This document shows positions 37,862 through 47,688 of a stretch of 64,000 bases of DNA, piece by piece. The translations under genes and the position numbers were made by a program. Location: positions 682,001 through 746,000 of the forward strand of contig NZ_JACFXW010000001.1 of NCBI RefSeq assembly GCF_014158035.1, given 5' to 3'. Position 1 is the first letter of the stretch. Each line of letters starts with the position of its first letter. The notes beneath the pieces are model-generated. The model was not told the origin of the DNA and did not search any database. It was given only the letters and a program-made list of their open reading frames with translations. This DNA comes from Rhizobium sp. G21 (GTDB lineage: Bacteria > Pseudomonadota > Alphaproteobacteria > Rhizobiales > Rhizobiaceae).

Positions 37862-39080
37862 CTATCGCAAATCCGGTGTGTGGTCAAACAAGCGCCTATG
37901 GGCCGCGACGGCGTAATTGTCGGTCATGCCGGCGAGATAATCGCCGACATGGCGCGCTTTGATCTGCTCGGGCATGCTGTCGAAGCGATCGTACCAGTAA
38001 TGGCTCTGCATCTCCTTCGGCGCGGCCATGAAGGCGGAATAGAGATCGGTGACGATCTGGGCGGCGCCGGCGCGGATGCGCATGATCTCGGGATGCCGGT
38101 AAATATGGGTGAAGAGCAGCTTCTTGATCTGCTTGTCGGTGACCGCCATGTCCTCGGCGAAGCTCGCGAAGGTCAGGCCTGCGGTCCTGATGTCGTCCGC
38201 TGTCTCCGGCCTCACATCCTTGAGCCGCTGCTGGGTGACGCCGATCACGTCCTCCACCATGCGGGTGATCTGGCGGCGCATGATCTCATGGGTCAGCCGG
38301 CTTGCCTCGAGACCGGGGTAACGGTCCCGCACCTCACGGATCAGCCCCGACAGAAAGGGCACTTCCTCCAGCATGTCGAAGGTCAGGTAGCCCGAGCGCA
38401 GGCCGTCGTCGATGTCATGGGTGTTGTAGGCGATGTCGTCGGCGATGGCCGCCACCTGGGCTTCCAGGCTGGCGTGATTGGAGAGTTCGAGATCGTGAAG
38501 GGCGCAGTAGTCCAGGATCGGTTGCGGCACGGGACCGCGCGTCCCTTGCCCGTCCGGGCCGACCAGCGGGCCGTTGTGCTTGACGAGCCCTTCGAGGCTT
38601 TCCCAAGTCAGGTTCAAGCCGTCGAATTCCGCGTAACGGCGTTCGAGCTTGGTGACGATGCGCAGCGACTGGGCGTTGTGGTCGAAACCGCCATAGGGTT
38701 CGAGGGCTGCGTGCAGCGCATCCTCGCCGGTATGGCCGAAGGGCGTGTGGCCGAAATCATGCACCAGCGCCACGCCCTCGGCGAGGTCCTCGTCCAGCTT
38801 CAGCGCGCGCGCCAGAGCCCGGGCGATCTGCGCCACTTCGATCGTGTGGGTCAGTCGCGTGCGATAATGATCGCCGTCATGGGCGATGAACACCTGCGTC
38901 TTGTGCTTGAGGCGCCGGAAAGCGGTGGTGTGGACGATGCGGTCGCGATCGCGCTGGAAATCGGAGCGCGTCGGGCTGCCGCCTTCGGAAAACAGTCGTC
39001 CGCGCGTCTTCCAGGCGTCCGCGGCATAAGGCGCGAGCGCGCCGACGCCGAAACCGAGGGCCTGCCTGTCTATCGTCATG
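37862..39080 (-). CDS. dgt: Deoxyguanosinetriphosphate triphosphohydrolase
   Basis: About 405 residues. HD-domain dNTP triphosphohydrolase: metal-binding H and D lie in [20 protein letters not shown] and [38 protein letters not shown] is the conserved N-terminal block. [11 protein letters not shown] is the usual start in rhizobia, with GGAG just upstream. In-frame upstream ATG codons would add a few residues. Divergent from erpA across about 145 bases. Confidence 0.92.
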
Positions 39081-39225
39081 AACTCCATTCCCATTGACGC
39101 CTGTGAGCCTCCTACTTACCTAGTGCGTCCAGTCAATAAAAGCAGGACATTGCCCGAAGCTTCTCTTTTGGCGTATCATCAACTCACCCAACGGACCTTG
39201 ACCCCGATTGGAGAGGAAGACCAGC

Positions 39226-39555
39226 ATGAGCAACATGATTTCACTCACCGACGCGGCCGCCCGCCGCATTGCCGCAATCGTCTCCAAGGACCCCGCCAAG
39301 ACCGCACTGCGCGTCTCGGTCGAAGGCGGCGGCTGTTCGGGCTTTTCCTACAAGTTCGATCTGGTGAGCGACCAGGGCGACGACGATCTGGTGATCGAGA
39401 AAAACAGCGCCAAGGTGCTGATCGATTCGATGTCCGTCGTCTATATGGAAGGTTCCGAAATCGACTTCGTCGACAATCTGATGGGCCAGAGCTTTCAGAT
39501 CAAGAATCCGAATGCGGTGGCAAGCTGCGGATGCGGAACGAGTTTCGCCATCTGA
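39226..39555 (+). CDS. erpA: Iron-sulfur cluster insertion protein ErpA
   Basis: 109 residues, A-type scaffold. Three ligand Cys are visible: GGGCSGFSYKFDL and SCGCGTSFAI. ISLTDAAARRIAAIVSKDP is the typical start. The protein accepts and delivers Fe-S clusters to apo-enzymes. Ribosome site gagagga is 13 bases before the ATG. Downstream of dgt (divergent) and upstream of xthA. Confidence 0.95.
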   Translation: MSNMISLTDAAARRIAAIVSKDPAKTALRVSVEGGGCSGFSYKFDLVSDQGDDDLVIEKNSAKVLIDSMSVVYMEGSEIDFVDNLMGQSFQIKNPNAVASCGCGTSFAI

Positions 39556-39646
39556 GGCTGTTCGGCGATTGATTCAGGATCTGGCAGCACATGCCGGAAA
39601 AGGTTAGACAAACCCTCCGAGACATCGATCGCCGAGGAAGATCCGC

Positions 39647-40432
39647 ATGAAAATCGCCACCTGGAACATCAACGGCGTCCGCGCGCGCATCGACAATCTG
39701 CTGGCCTGGCTGAAAGAATCGGCGCCGGATATCGTCTGCCTGCAGGAAATCAAATGCCAGGACGACGCCTTCCCGCGGGGCGAGATCGAAGCGCTCGGCT
39801 ACCATGTCGAAACCCATGGCCAGAAGGGCTTCAACGGCGTGGCGCTGCTTTCCAAGTTGCGCCCCGAAGACGTGCTGCGCGGCTTGCCCGGCGACGATGC
39901 GGACGAGCAGTCGCGCTATATCGAGGCGGTGTTCTCGGTCGAGGGCGGCGCAGTGCGCGTCGGCTGCCTCTATCTGCCCAACGGCAATCCGTCCGCCGAT
40001 CCGGTCAAATATCCTTACAAGCTCGGCTGGATGCAGCGCCTCGAGGCGCATGCGCGGGACCGACTGGCGCTCGAAGAGCCGTTCATTCTCGCCGGGGACT
40101 ACAACGTTATCCCCGAGCCGCATGACTGCTGGGACCCGAGAGTCTGGGAGGGTGACGCGCTCTTCCTGCCGGCGACGCGGCAGGCGTTCCGGCGGCTCGA
40201 AAATTTCGGCTTGACGGACGCCGTCAGGGCGACGTCGGACGGCGCGCCGCTCTATACGTTCTGGGATTATCAGGCCGGCAGCTGGCAGAAGAATTGGGGC
40301 ATCCGCATCGACCACCTGCTGCTGTCGCCGGAGGCCGCCGATCGGCTGCAATCGACCAGCGTGGAAAAATATGTCCGCGACTGGGAAAAGCCGTCGGACC
40401 ATGTGCCGGTCGCTGGCGTCTTCGCTTTCTGA
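39647..40432 (+). CDS. xthA: Exodeoxyribonuclease III
   Basis: 261 residues, exonuclease III/AP endonuclease of the endonuclease-exonuclease-phosphatase fold. MKIATWNINGVRARI, CLQEIKCQDDAFP, LAGDYNVIPE and SDHVPVAGVFAF give the catalytic Asn, Glu, Asp and His residues. It cleaves DNA at abasic sites. Convergent with the protease gene downstream. Confidence 0.95.
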   Translation: MKIATWNINGVRARIDNLLAWLKESAPDIVCLQEIKCQDDAFPRGEIEALGYHVETHGQKGFNGVALLSKLRPEDVLRGLPGDDADEQSRYIEAVFSVEGGAVRVGCLYLPNGNPSADPVKYPYKLGWMQRLEAHARDRLALEEPFILAGDYNVIPEPHDCWDPRVWEGDALFLPATRQAFRRLENFGLTDAVRATSDGAPLYTFWDYQAGSWQKNWGIRIDHLLLSPEAADRLQSTSVEKYVRDWEKPSDHVPVAGVFAF

Positions 40433-40437
40433 GACGG

Positions 40438-41699
40438 TCAGCCGAACAGGCGATCGCTCGCGAAAATCAGCGCATGGCCGTGGATGCCGAGCGCGGCGTA
40501 ATAGGCGAAGCCGACCAGCATCCGCTCGGCGGGCGTCATCTCGTCGAGTTCATGCCGCGGCTTCACCGTCGATTTGCCCTGGGTCAGAAAGCTCAGAGCC
40601 AACATCACCGCAAGGCCCCCGTAAAGCGCGGTCATCGGAATACCGATCCGCCAGCCGATCCATAGCACCGCCGCAGTGACCAGGAATGTCGCGCCCATCA
40701 AGCCGTCGCGGGTCGGAAACACCTGGCGGATCACCTGACCGCCGTCGAAGCGCGACATCGGCAGCAGGTTGAGCATGTTGAACGCGCCGCTGACCAGCAG
40801 GAACAGAAGCACCAGATCGGCCGCTTGCGGATTGGGTCCGGACGCCAGGCCGTGCAGAGCCACGCCGATCGGCACGAGAAAGGCCGAAAAGCCGGCGCCC
40901 ATCAGGGCGCAGACCGCGACTTCCAATTTCGAATTATAGGGTCTGCCGCCGACCGCCAGCCCCCGAGCAGCGGTATGAAGATCATCCGCACCTTCTGATG
41001 ACCGAACGCGCGATAGGCCGCCATATGGCCCAACTCGTGACACACGATCGTTACGGTGAGCATCGTCGACAGCATCAGGCCGTGGGTGGTCAGGCCGAGA
41101 AACGGCCAGAGCAGCAATGTGGACAAAACCGCCAGCAGGACTTGCGTCATAGGACGCTCCAGCATCCCCGTCTGTTCAGCTTTCCCCGTCTTCAACCAGG
41201 TCTCGATATCGCGCAGTTCCCGCCGGAGCATGATGACGCGATAGAGAAAGAACGCCAATCCACGGTAGCGATCGGCCAGCTCCACCGTCAATTCCGACCT
41301 GCCGTCCCTCGCCGTCACGCTGCGCGTCTCCGCATAGTCGGACCAGAAGACGGGGTCCAACGCCGAATCTTCGACCACGCGCGCGGCATAGGCGAGTTGG
41401 CCATGAGCCGGGATGCTTTCCAGCGCGAGGATGCGACGGATCGGCTCTCCCCGGCGATCGTGGTGGCTCATGGTCTGGAGCACGCGACCTTCGCCCTCGC
41501 CGGCCTGGCTTTCGACAATCTTGGGCGACCAGGTGGCGTGCGCGCCGAGCGGATGAACCATCGCCCAGACCTGTTCCGGCGCCGCGTCGAAGGTTCGGCG
41601 CATGACGATGCGGCGACGGCCGAGCGGCGCGGCCATCAGCAGCCAGAGCAGCCCGACATTCAACGCAAGCAACAGGATCGAGGAAGGTGACAGGGGCAT
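40438..41699 (-). CDS. SRPBCC-domain/M50 (site-2) metalloprotease fusion, frameshifted (probable sequence error)
   Basis: About 420 residues after correction. After an N-terminal membrane segment (SSILLLALNVGLLWLLMA), a START/SRPBCC-type domain follows (FDAAPEQVWAMVHPLGAHAT, about residues 35-150), then a site-2 protease unit. The zinc motif is CHELGHMAAYRAFGHQ (HELGH at about residue 221), and the second catalytic motif is NLLPMSRFDGG. The frame breaks in the C run 40960-40964; one added base restores the LLGG loop continuing LAVGGRPYNSKLEVAVCALM. Site-2 proteases cut within membranes and often release sigma factors or regulators; the target is unknown here. Confidence 0.8.
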
Positions 41700-41785
41700 G
41701 GGCGCTCCAAAAGAAGACGTTGACCCATGTTTAGACGCCGGACTGTTGAGACCGTGCTGTGTCTTTCGTTAAATTTCGAACGGTG

Positions 41786-42859
41786 TCACTCGAAAGCGTG
41801 ATTTTCGCTGCACGGCTTGAAGTGAACCGCCACCACGGCGCCGTCCCTGTTGAAAAACCGCGCGTCCCCACGCAATCCGTCGGCGAAAGACTGGATCAGG
41901 CGGAACCCGAGCTGACGGCTGGTCGACGGATCGAAATCCGCGGGATAGCCGCCGCCATTGTCCTGCACCTCGAGAATCGCCGATCCGTCCTCCTGACGCT
42001 TGAGCCCGAGCGACAAGCGAAGCCTGCTCGAGGCAGAGCCGGCATGTTTCAGCGCGTTCATCAGCGCTTCGAGCACGATCATCGACAGATTGGTGAGCTG
42101 CTGCACGCTGAGTTCGATGGGATCGCAATCGACGGCGAGTTCGTAGTCGCTGACGCCGCCGGTGGTGAGCAGATCCTCACATAATTCGCGGAAAAACTTG
42201 TCGAGCCGGACGGCGTCGGTCGAAGGGTCGTAGAGCCGGCGATGCACGCGCGACATCTGGTCGATCCGCAGCCTCGCATCCTGCAGAACATCCACGGCTT
42301 CGGGAATATGCTTGAGCTTACGCTGGCTGATCGACAGAAGCGAGGCCACCATGGCGAGATTGTTCGCCGTTCGGTGCTGCAGTTCCTGAAACAGTGAGCG
42401 TTGATGGCGGGCGAGGTCCAGCCGCTCTTCAGCCAGCTTGCGGCTCCGCTCCTTTTCGATTTCGAGCGCCGCGATCGACTTGTTCAACCAGGCGATGATC
42501 GTGATGTCGATCGTGGCGACCAGCGCGAAATAGGCGAGAGCGAGAATGACCGGCGCGCTGACGCCGAATTCGCTATATGGCGCAATGAAGAAATACCAGG
42601 CGGACAGCAAGGAAAGGACGGCGCATAGTATACCCGCGCGCGCGCCGCCGAACACACTCGACAAGATGACCGCAGGAAAAAACGTCAAAAAGGGAAAGCC
42701 AGGCGGCAAATAATCGTCCGACGCCATACGAAGGACAAGCGCCAATACGAACGAGACGAGCGCAAGGCCGTATCCAAACCCGGGAACCCGTTGGACGTTG
42801 CTGGCGAACCGATGTAATCCGATCAAGCGACGTTCATACCAGGCACCGTCTGTCCACAT
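41786..42859 (-). CDS. Sensor histidine kinase, HisKA_2 type with DUF4118-like membrane domain
   Basis: 357 residues. The N-terminal half has four hydrophobic helices (GYGLALVSFVLALVLRMASD ... PVILALAYFALVATIDITII), resembling the DUF4118/KdpD membrane module. A helix leads to the phospho-acceptor motif LFQELQHRTANNLAMVASLL (HisKA_2, H in QHRTANN). The HATPase part has ALMNALKHAGSASS (N-box) and LEVQDNGGGYP (G1). No response regulator is adjacent; HisKA_2 kinases often act in the general stress response with a PhyR-type regulator, which is inference. GGAG precedes the ATG. Confidence 0.85.
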   Translation of the reverse strand: MWTDGAWYERRLIGLHRFASNVQRVPGFGYGLALVSFVLALVLRMASDDYLPPGFPFLTFFPAVILSSVFGGARAGILCAVLSLLSAWYFFIAPYSEFGVSAPVILALAYFALVATIDITIIAWLNKSIAALEIEKERSRKLAEERLDLARHQRSLFQELQHRTANNLAMVASLLSISQRKLKHIPEAVDVLQDARLRIDQMSRVHRRLYDPSTDAVRLDKFFRELCEDLLTTGGVSDYELAVDCDPIELSVQQLTNLSMIVLEALMNALKHAGSASSRLRLSLGLKRQEDGSAILEVQDNGGGYPADFDPSTSRQLGFRLIQSFADGLRGDARFFNRDGAVVAVHFKPCSENHAFE

Positions 42860-42981
42860 GTCACTCCGCCTTTCGATTGCGGCATATTCGCAAATCTTTC
42901 AAAGACATCCCGCAGCAAATTAGAAGATAAGTCAACACGAAGATTTGATAAAAGCCACGTGTCTCGCCGGCATTGCAACGC

Positions 42982-43011
42982 AAAAAGCCCGCCTTGAAAG
43001 GCGGGCTTTTT
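42982..43011. terminator. Intrinsic terminator of the tRNA-Leu gene
   Basis: Perfect 12-bp stem AAAAAGCCCGCC / GGCGGGCTTTTT with a six-base loop. It is bidirectional but placed just after the tRNA on the minus strand, where five T follow the stem. Confidence 0.9.
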
Positions 43012-43017
43012 GATTGG

Positions 43018-43099
43018 TGCGGTCGAGAAGACTCGAACTTCCACGGGTTGCCCCACAGCGACCTCAACGCTGCGCGTCTACCAATTCCGCCACGACCGC
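43018..43099 (-). tRNA. tRNA-Leu (anticodon GAG)
   Basis: Cloverleaf of about 82 nt on the minus strand. The 5' acceptor strand GCGGTCG pairs with CGACCGC at the 3' end; the anticodon stem is CAGCG/CGCTG around loop TTGAGGT (anticodon GAG). A long variable arm typical of Leu follows, and the T-arm contains GTTCGAGTC. The encoded CCA follows the discriminator base A (CCA at 43015-43017). Decodes CUC and CUU codons. Confidence 0.93.
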
Positions 43100-43305
43100 A
43101 TCGTGGTAGAGTGCCGAACTCCGTCGGCGAGGGAGCATCTAGCAAATGGATTCCGGCCGCACAAGAGCGGTGTGAAAGATTTTTGACGATATTTTTTCGG
43201 CGCCGCCGCAAAGCGGTGAAACTCTCGGCTTCGCCTTGCGCGGCTTGCCTTTGTGGATAAATTTCCCCACATAGGCGCAAGATCGCTTTCGAGGACTTTT
43301 TCGCC

Positions 43306-44028
43306 ATGCAGCGCGCCGAACTCTCCCAGTCCATGTGGCCCCAAGTGGGTGGAAATCCAGTGCGCTGGCGCATTTCCGACGGGCTGGTGGACTATCTGGA
43401 CGCGGTGGCCGAGATGGAATCGGAAGTCGCGAGAATCGCCGCCGGCGAGGCCGACGAACTGATCTGGCTGTTGGAGCATCCGCCGCTCTACACCGCCGGC
43501 ACAAGCGCCGACGCCAAGGATCTGCTGTCGCCGGACCGCTTCCCGGTCTTCGCAACGGGGCGCGGCGGCGAATACACTTATCACGGCCCGGGACAGCGGG
43601 TCGCCTATGTGATGCTGGATCTCAAGCGGCGCCGGCAGGACGTGCGCGCCTTCGTCGCCGCACTGGAAGACGTGGTGATCGGCTCTCTTTCCGACATGAA
43701 TATCCGCGGCGAACGCCGCGAGGATCGCGTCGGCGTCTGGGTGCAGCGGCCGGAGCGCCCTCGCCTGCCCGACGGCTCCATGACCGAAGACAAGATCGCC
43801 GCCATCGGCATCCGTTTGCGCAAATGGGTGAGTTTTCACGGCTTCTCCCTGAATGTCGACCCGGAACTCGATCATTTCGGCGGCATCGTGCCCTGCGGCA
43901 TAGCGCAATACGGCGTGACCAGCCTCGTCGACCTCGGGCAACTGGTGATGATGAGCGATGTCGACACCATCCTGAAAGCCAATGTGGAGCGGGTGTTCGG
44001 GCCGGTGGAGATAGAGCGCCGCCTCTGA
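43306..44028 (+). CDS. lipB: Lipoyl(octanoyl) transferase
   Basis: 240 residues. LipB moves octanoyl from acyl carrier protein to lipoate-dependent enzymes. Signature [40 protein letters not shown] includes the catalytic Cys in [13 protein letters not shown], and Lys in [12 protein letters not shown]-like [17 protein letters not shown]. Start at ATG after tcgccatg; no close ribosome site is strong. Confidence 0.93.
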   Translation: MQRAELSQSMWPQVGGNPVRWRISDGLVDYLDAVAEMESEVARIAAGEADELIWLLEHPPLYTAGTSADAKDLLSPDRFPVFATGRGGEYTYHGPGQRVAYVMLDLKRRRQDVRAFVAALEDVVIGSLSDMNIRGERREDRVGVWVQRPERPRLPDGSMTEDKIAAIGIRLRKWVSFHGFSLNVDPELDHFGGIVPCGIAQYGVTSLVDLGQLVMMSDVDTILKANVERVFGPVEIERRL

Positions 44029-44167
44029 TGCGCTTTCGTTCCGCCCGCCCCGACCCGTCTTCGGCGGAGCGCCGATTGCGAGCGTGAAGCCGGAGTGCTA
44101 TGGCCTCGGCGAACGCGCCGCGCCGCGCGACCTACAAGACCAAGCGACTGTTATGGGAGACGCGCAG

Positions 44168-44845
44168 ATGCACAGACCGATCCGGATCGCCCCCTCCATC
44201 CTCGCCGCCAATTTCGCCCGGTTGGGACAGGATGTGACGGACGCCGTGGAGGCTGGCGCGGACTGGATCCATCTCGACATCATGGACGGACATTTCGTCC
44301 CCAACATCTCCTTCGGCCCCGATGTGGTGAAGGCGCTGAGGCCGCTGACCGACGCGGTGTTCGACTGCCATCTGATGATCGCGCCCGCGGACCCTTATCT
44401 CGAAGCTTTCGCCAAGGCGGGCGCCGACATCATCACCGTGCACGCCGAAGCCGGCCCGCATCTGCATCGCTCGCTGCAGGCGATCCGCGCGCTCGGCAAG
44501 AAGGCCGGCGTCTCGATCAATCCCGCCACGCCGGAAAGCGTGCTCGACTATGTGCTCGACCAGGTCGATCTCATCCTGGTGATGAGCGTCAATCCCGGCT
44601 TCGGCGGCCAGAAATACATTCCCGCCGTGACCGAAAAGATCGCCCGCATTCACAAGATGATCGGCGACCGCCCGATCGAACTGGAAGTCGATGGCGGAAT
44701 CACCGCGGAGACGGCCGGCATTCCGGCGGCGGCCGGCGTCAATGTGCTGGTGGCGGGCTCCGCCGTCTACAAGGGCGACGGCGTCGAGGCCTATCGCGCC
44801 AATATCGCCGCCATTCGCGCAGCGGCGCAAAAGGCGCGCGGATGA
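44168..44845 (+). CDS. rpe: Ribulose-phosphate 3-epimerase
   Basis: 225 residues. TIM-barrel enzyme of the pentose phosphate and Calvin pathways. [35 protein letters not shown] (metal His/Asp) and [16 protein letters not shown] are diagnostic. ATG follows atgggagacgcgcag (GGAG). A longer frame upstream from a GTG is not used. The stop overlaps the next start (ATGA). Confidence 0.95.
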   Translation: MHRPIRIAPSILAANFARLGQDVTDAVEAGADWIHLDIMDGHFVPNISFGPDVVKALRPLTDAVFDCHLMIAPADPYLEAFAKAGADIITVHAEAGPHLHRSLQAIRALGKKAGVSINPATPESVLDYVLDQVDLILVMSVNPGFGGQKYIPAVTEKIARIHKMIGDRPIELEVDGGITAETAGIPAAAGVNVLVAGSAVYKGDGVEAYRANIAAIRAAAQKARG

Positions 44846-45582
44846 AAACGCGCCTCCGAGCCCTCCTGTTGTCAATCGCCTTCGCGGCTGGCGTTTCCCA
44901 GACCGGCCCCACGCGCGCAGGCGATGCGGCGGAAATGCGGGTGATCGGCTTTTCCGCCGATGCAAGGATGTTCGCCTTCGAGGAATTCGGCGTGCAGGAC
45001 GGCTCTGGTTTTCCCTATTCCAACATCTATGTGATCGATCTCGAGCGAGACAAATTCGCGCCGGGATCCCCCGTTCGGGTAACGGTCGAGCGCGAGGCGC
45101 CGCTCAAGGAGGCGCGGGCGCTCGCCTGGGCAAAGGCGAAAGGGCTGATCGTCCGCTACGGCGCGGATTCCGACCCCGGCGCCTTCGCAGCCTATCGCGC
45201 CGCCGCCGATATCGGCGCGAATGCCGAGACGGTCCGCTTCAACCGCTATCCGCGGGCTCCGGGCGTGGCGAAACCCTATTCGGTGAAACTTCAGGCTAAA
45301 CCGTTTCCGGCCACGAAAGACTGCCTGAACGCCAGCAACGGCTTCAACGGCTTCCTGCTGAAGCTCGTCGAAGCGAGCGGTAAAGCCGTCGACCGGATTC
45401 TATACGAAGATGGGTCGGTTCCCCCGAGCCGCAAATGTCCGACCGGATATCGGATCGGGGCGATCGTGATGGACAACGATCGAGCCGCGACCTCCGTCGC
45501 CATGATCCAGGCCTCCAGCCAGGGTTTCGAAGGCGACGACATCAGATGGATCGCAGTCCCTGTTCATCTGGATGCGCCATGA
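44842..45582 (+). CDS. DUF2259-family secreted protein
   Basis: 246 residues with a signal peptide ([20 protein letters not shown]). The mature part has [20 protein letters not shown] and the family pattern [19 protein letters not shown]. Two Cys (KDCLNAS, RKCPTG) could form a disulfide. The role is unknown. Translationally coupled to rpe by a four-base overlap. Confidence 0.82.
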   Translation: MKTRLRALLLSIAFAAGVSQTGPTRAGDAAEMRVIGFSADARMFAFEEFGVQDGSGFPYSNIYVIDLERDKFAPGSPVRVTVEREAPLKEARALAWAKAKGLIVRYGADSDPGAFAAYRAAADIGANAETVRFNRYPRAPGVAKPYSVKLQAKPFPATKDCLNASNGFNGFLLKLVEASGKAVDRILYEDGSVPPSRKCPTGYRIGAIVMDNDRAATSVAMIQASSQGFEGDDIRWIAVPVHLDAP

Positions 45583-46096
45583 CCTCGGCGCGCAGCCGTC
45601 TGGGCTCATTCGTGGCGCGGATGGCGGACACGGCCCCGACGCCGGCGGCCGTCCTTTTCGGTTCCCCGTGTTCGGAGCGTTGATGGGTCTCGTGGCCGGG
45701 ATCGATCTTTATGACCGCAATCAGTTCCTGACGCCGCAATGGCCGGCGGTGCTGGCGATGTTCTTTCTGGGCGGCGCGCTTGGTTTCGCCCCGGCGCTTT
45801 GGCTGTCGCGGCTGGCCTTCGGCAGACGCAGGCGGATCGCCCGCACGATGGGCGCGACCCTCGTCGCGGCGCTCGCCACCCATCTGGCGCTCGCAGCGTT
45901 GTTCGCGCTCGAATACCGCTTCTATTATTCCCATTGGCATGCGCCCGCTTTCACGATCGTCTGGGGCTTTCAATTCGCCTTCACCACGCTCAGCGCCGCC
46001 TATCAGTTCACCGTCATCTCCTTTTCCATCTACGGATTCCCGGGAGCCGCGATTTTCCTGGGTTTCGGCCTGTGGTTTGGCCGCTCATCGCATTGA
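45579..46096 (+). CDS. Unknown membrane protein, probably frameshifted near its start
   Basis: Four hydrophobic segments are seen: FGALMGLVAGIDLYD, VLAMFFLGGALGFAPALWL, TLVAALATHLALAALFA and the C-terminal YGFPGAAIFLGFGLWFG. Taking the four-base overlap with the previous stop gives [20 protein letters not shown], but this frame ends at a stop near 45682. The membrane part continues in the -1 frame from about 45650, so one base is probably missing near there. If corrected, about 172 residues. The start 7 bases earlier in the second frame would give 174 residues with a poor N-terminus. No family recognised. Confidence 0.55.
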
Positions 46097-46156
46097 AGCG
46101 GGCGGCCGCATTTGTTAGACGGGCCGCAACCCCAAGCGCCGCAAGGAAAGCCGCCG

Positions 46157-47463
46157 ATGATCCCGCGTTACTCCCGCCCCGAAATGGTCGCCATCTGGTC
46201 GCCGGAAACCAAGTTCCGCATCTGGTTCGAGATCGAAGCGCATGCCTGCACGGCGCTCGCCAAGATCGGCGTCATTCCCGAGGAGTCCGCCAAGACGATC
46301 TGGGAAAAGGGATCCGCCGCGCAGTTCGACGTGGCGCGCATCGACGAGATCGAAGCCGTCACCAAGCATGACGTCATCGCCTTCCTCACCCATCTCGCCG
46401 AGTTCATCGGCCCCGACAGCCGCTTCGTCCACCAGGGGATGACCTCGTCCGACGTGCTCGACACGACGCTGAACATCCAGCTCGTCCGCGCCGCCGACCT
46501 TCTGCTCGCCGGCATGGATCGCGTGCTCGCGGCGCTCAAGACACGCGCCTTCGAGCACAAAGACAGCGTCCGCATCGGCCGCAGCCACGGCATTCATGCC
46601 GAGCCGACGACGATGGGCCTGACCTTCGCACGCTTCTACGCCGAGATGAGCCGCAACCGCGCCCGCCTCGTCGCCGCCCGCGCCGAGATCGCCACCGGCG
46701 CGATCTCGGCGCCGTCGGCACCTTCGCCAATATCGATCCTTCGGTTGAGGAATATGTCTGCGAACAACTCGGCCTCGCTCCGGAGCCGGTGTCGACCCAG
46801 GTCATTCCGCGCGACCGCCATGCGATGTTCTTCGCGACGCTGGGTGTGATCGCCTCGTCGATCGAGAATGTCGCCATCGAGATCCGCCACATGCAGCGCA
46901 CGGAAGTGCTGGAGGCCGAGGAATTCTTCTCGCCGGGTCAAAAGGGCTCGTCTGCCATGCCGCACAAGCGCAATCCGGTGCTGACCGAAAACCTCACGGG
47001 CCTCGCCCGTCTCGTGCGCATGTCGGTCGTCCCCGCCATGGAAAACGTGGCGCTCTGGCATGAGCGCGACATCAGCCATTCGAGCGTCGAGCGCGCCATC
47101 GGCCCCGACACCACGATCACGCTGGATTTCGCGCTGAACCGTCTGGCCGGCGTCATCGAGAAGCTGGTGATCTATCCCGACAACATGCTCAAGAACATGA
47201 ACAAGTTCCGCGGCCTCGTCATGAGCCAGCGCGTGCTGCTGGCGCTGACCCAGGCCGGCGTGTCGCGCGAAGATTCCTATCGCCTCGTGCAGCGCAACGC
47301 CATGAAAGTGTGGGAACAGGGCAAGGACTTCCTCGAAGAACTGCTCGGCGACGCCGAAGTGCGCGCGGCGCTGAGCGAAGACGAAATCCGCGAAAAATTC
47401 GACCTCGGCTATCACACCAAGCATGTCGACACGATCTTCCGCCGGGTGTTCGGCGCGGCGTAA
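46157..47463 (+). CDS. purB: Adenylosuccinate lyase, frameshifted (probable sequence error)
   Basis: 435 residues after correction. Works in purine synthesis, cleaving SAICAR and adenylosuccinate. MIPRYSRPEMVAIWSPETKF is the standard start; HQGMTSSDVLDTTLNIQLVR and GRSHGIHAEPTTMGLTFARF lie in the first frame. The frame breaks at about 46708 in TCGGCGCC, where one added G gives AISGAVGTFANIDPSVEEYV. The second part has the signature KGSSAMPHKRNPVLTENLTG. An essential gene with one missing base is taken as a sequencing error. A terminator follows the stop. Confidence 0.9.
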
Positions 47464-47484
47464 GCCCTCATCGATCCGAGATTG

Positions 47485-47520
47485 AAACGGCGCGGCTCGC
47501 GATGGGCTGCGCCGTTTTCT
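47485..47520 (+). terminator. Intrinsic terminator downstream of purB
   Basis: A 9-bp stem AAACGGCGC / GCGCCGTTT, which extends with GGC/GCT-type pairs, and a loop of about 15 bases are followed by TTTTC. It ends purB about 20 bases after the stop. Confidence 0.75.
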
Positions 47521-47688
47521 TTGGGATGTCTGTGACATTTTTCGAAATGCGCGCGCTTTCATAGCTTTATTCCGCTTGGATGAGCGATGATGGATGGAAT
47601 AAAATCGCGGCGCCGGCCGTCAAGGGGAGGCAATGGCGCGATCCCGGCGCGCACAGGTTTGAACCCGGGGCATGTTCAAGGGGCCACT

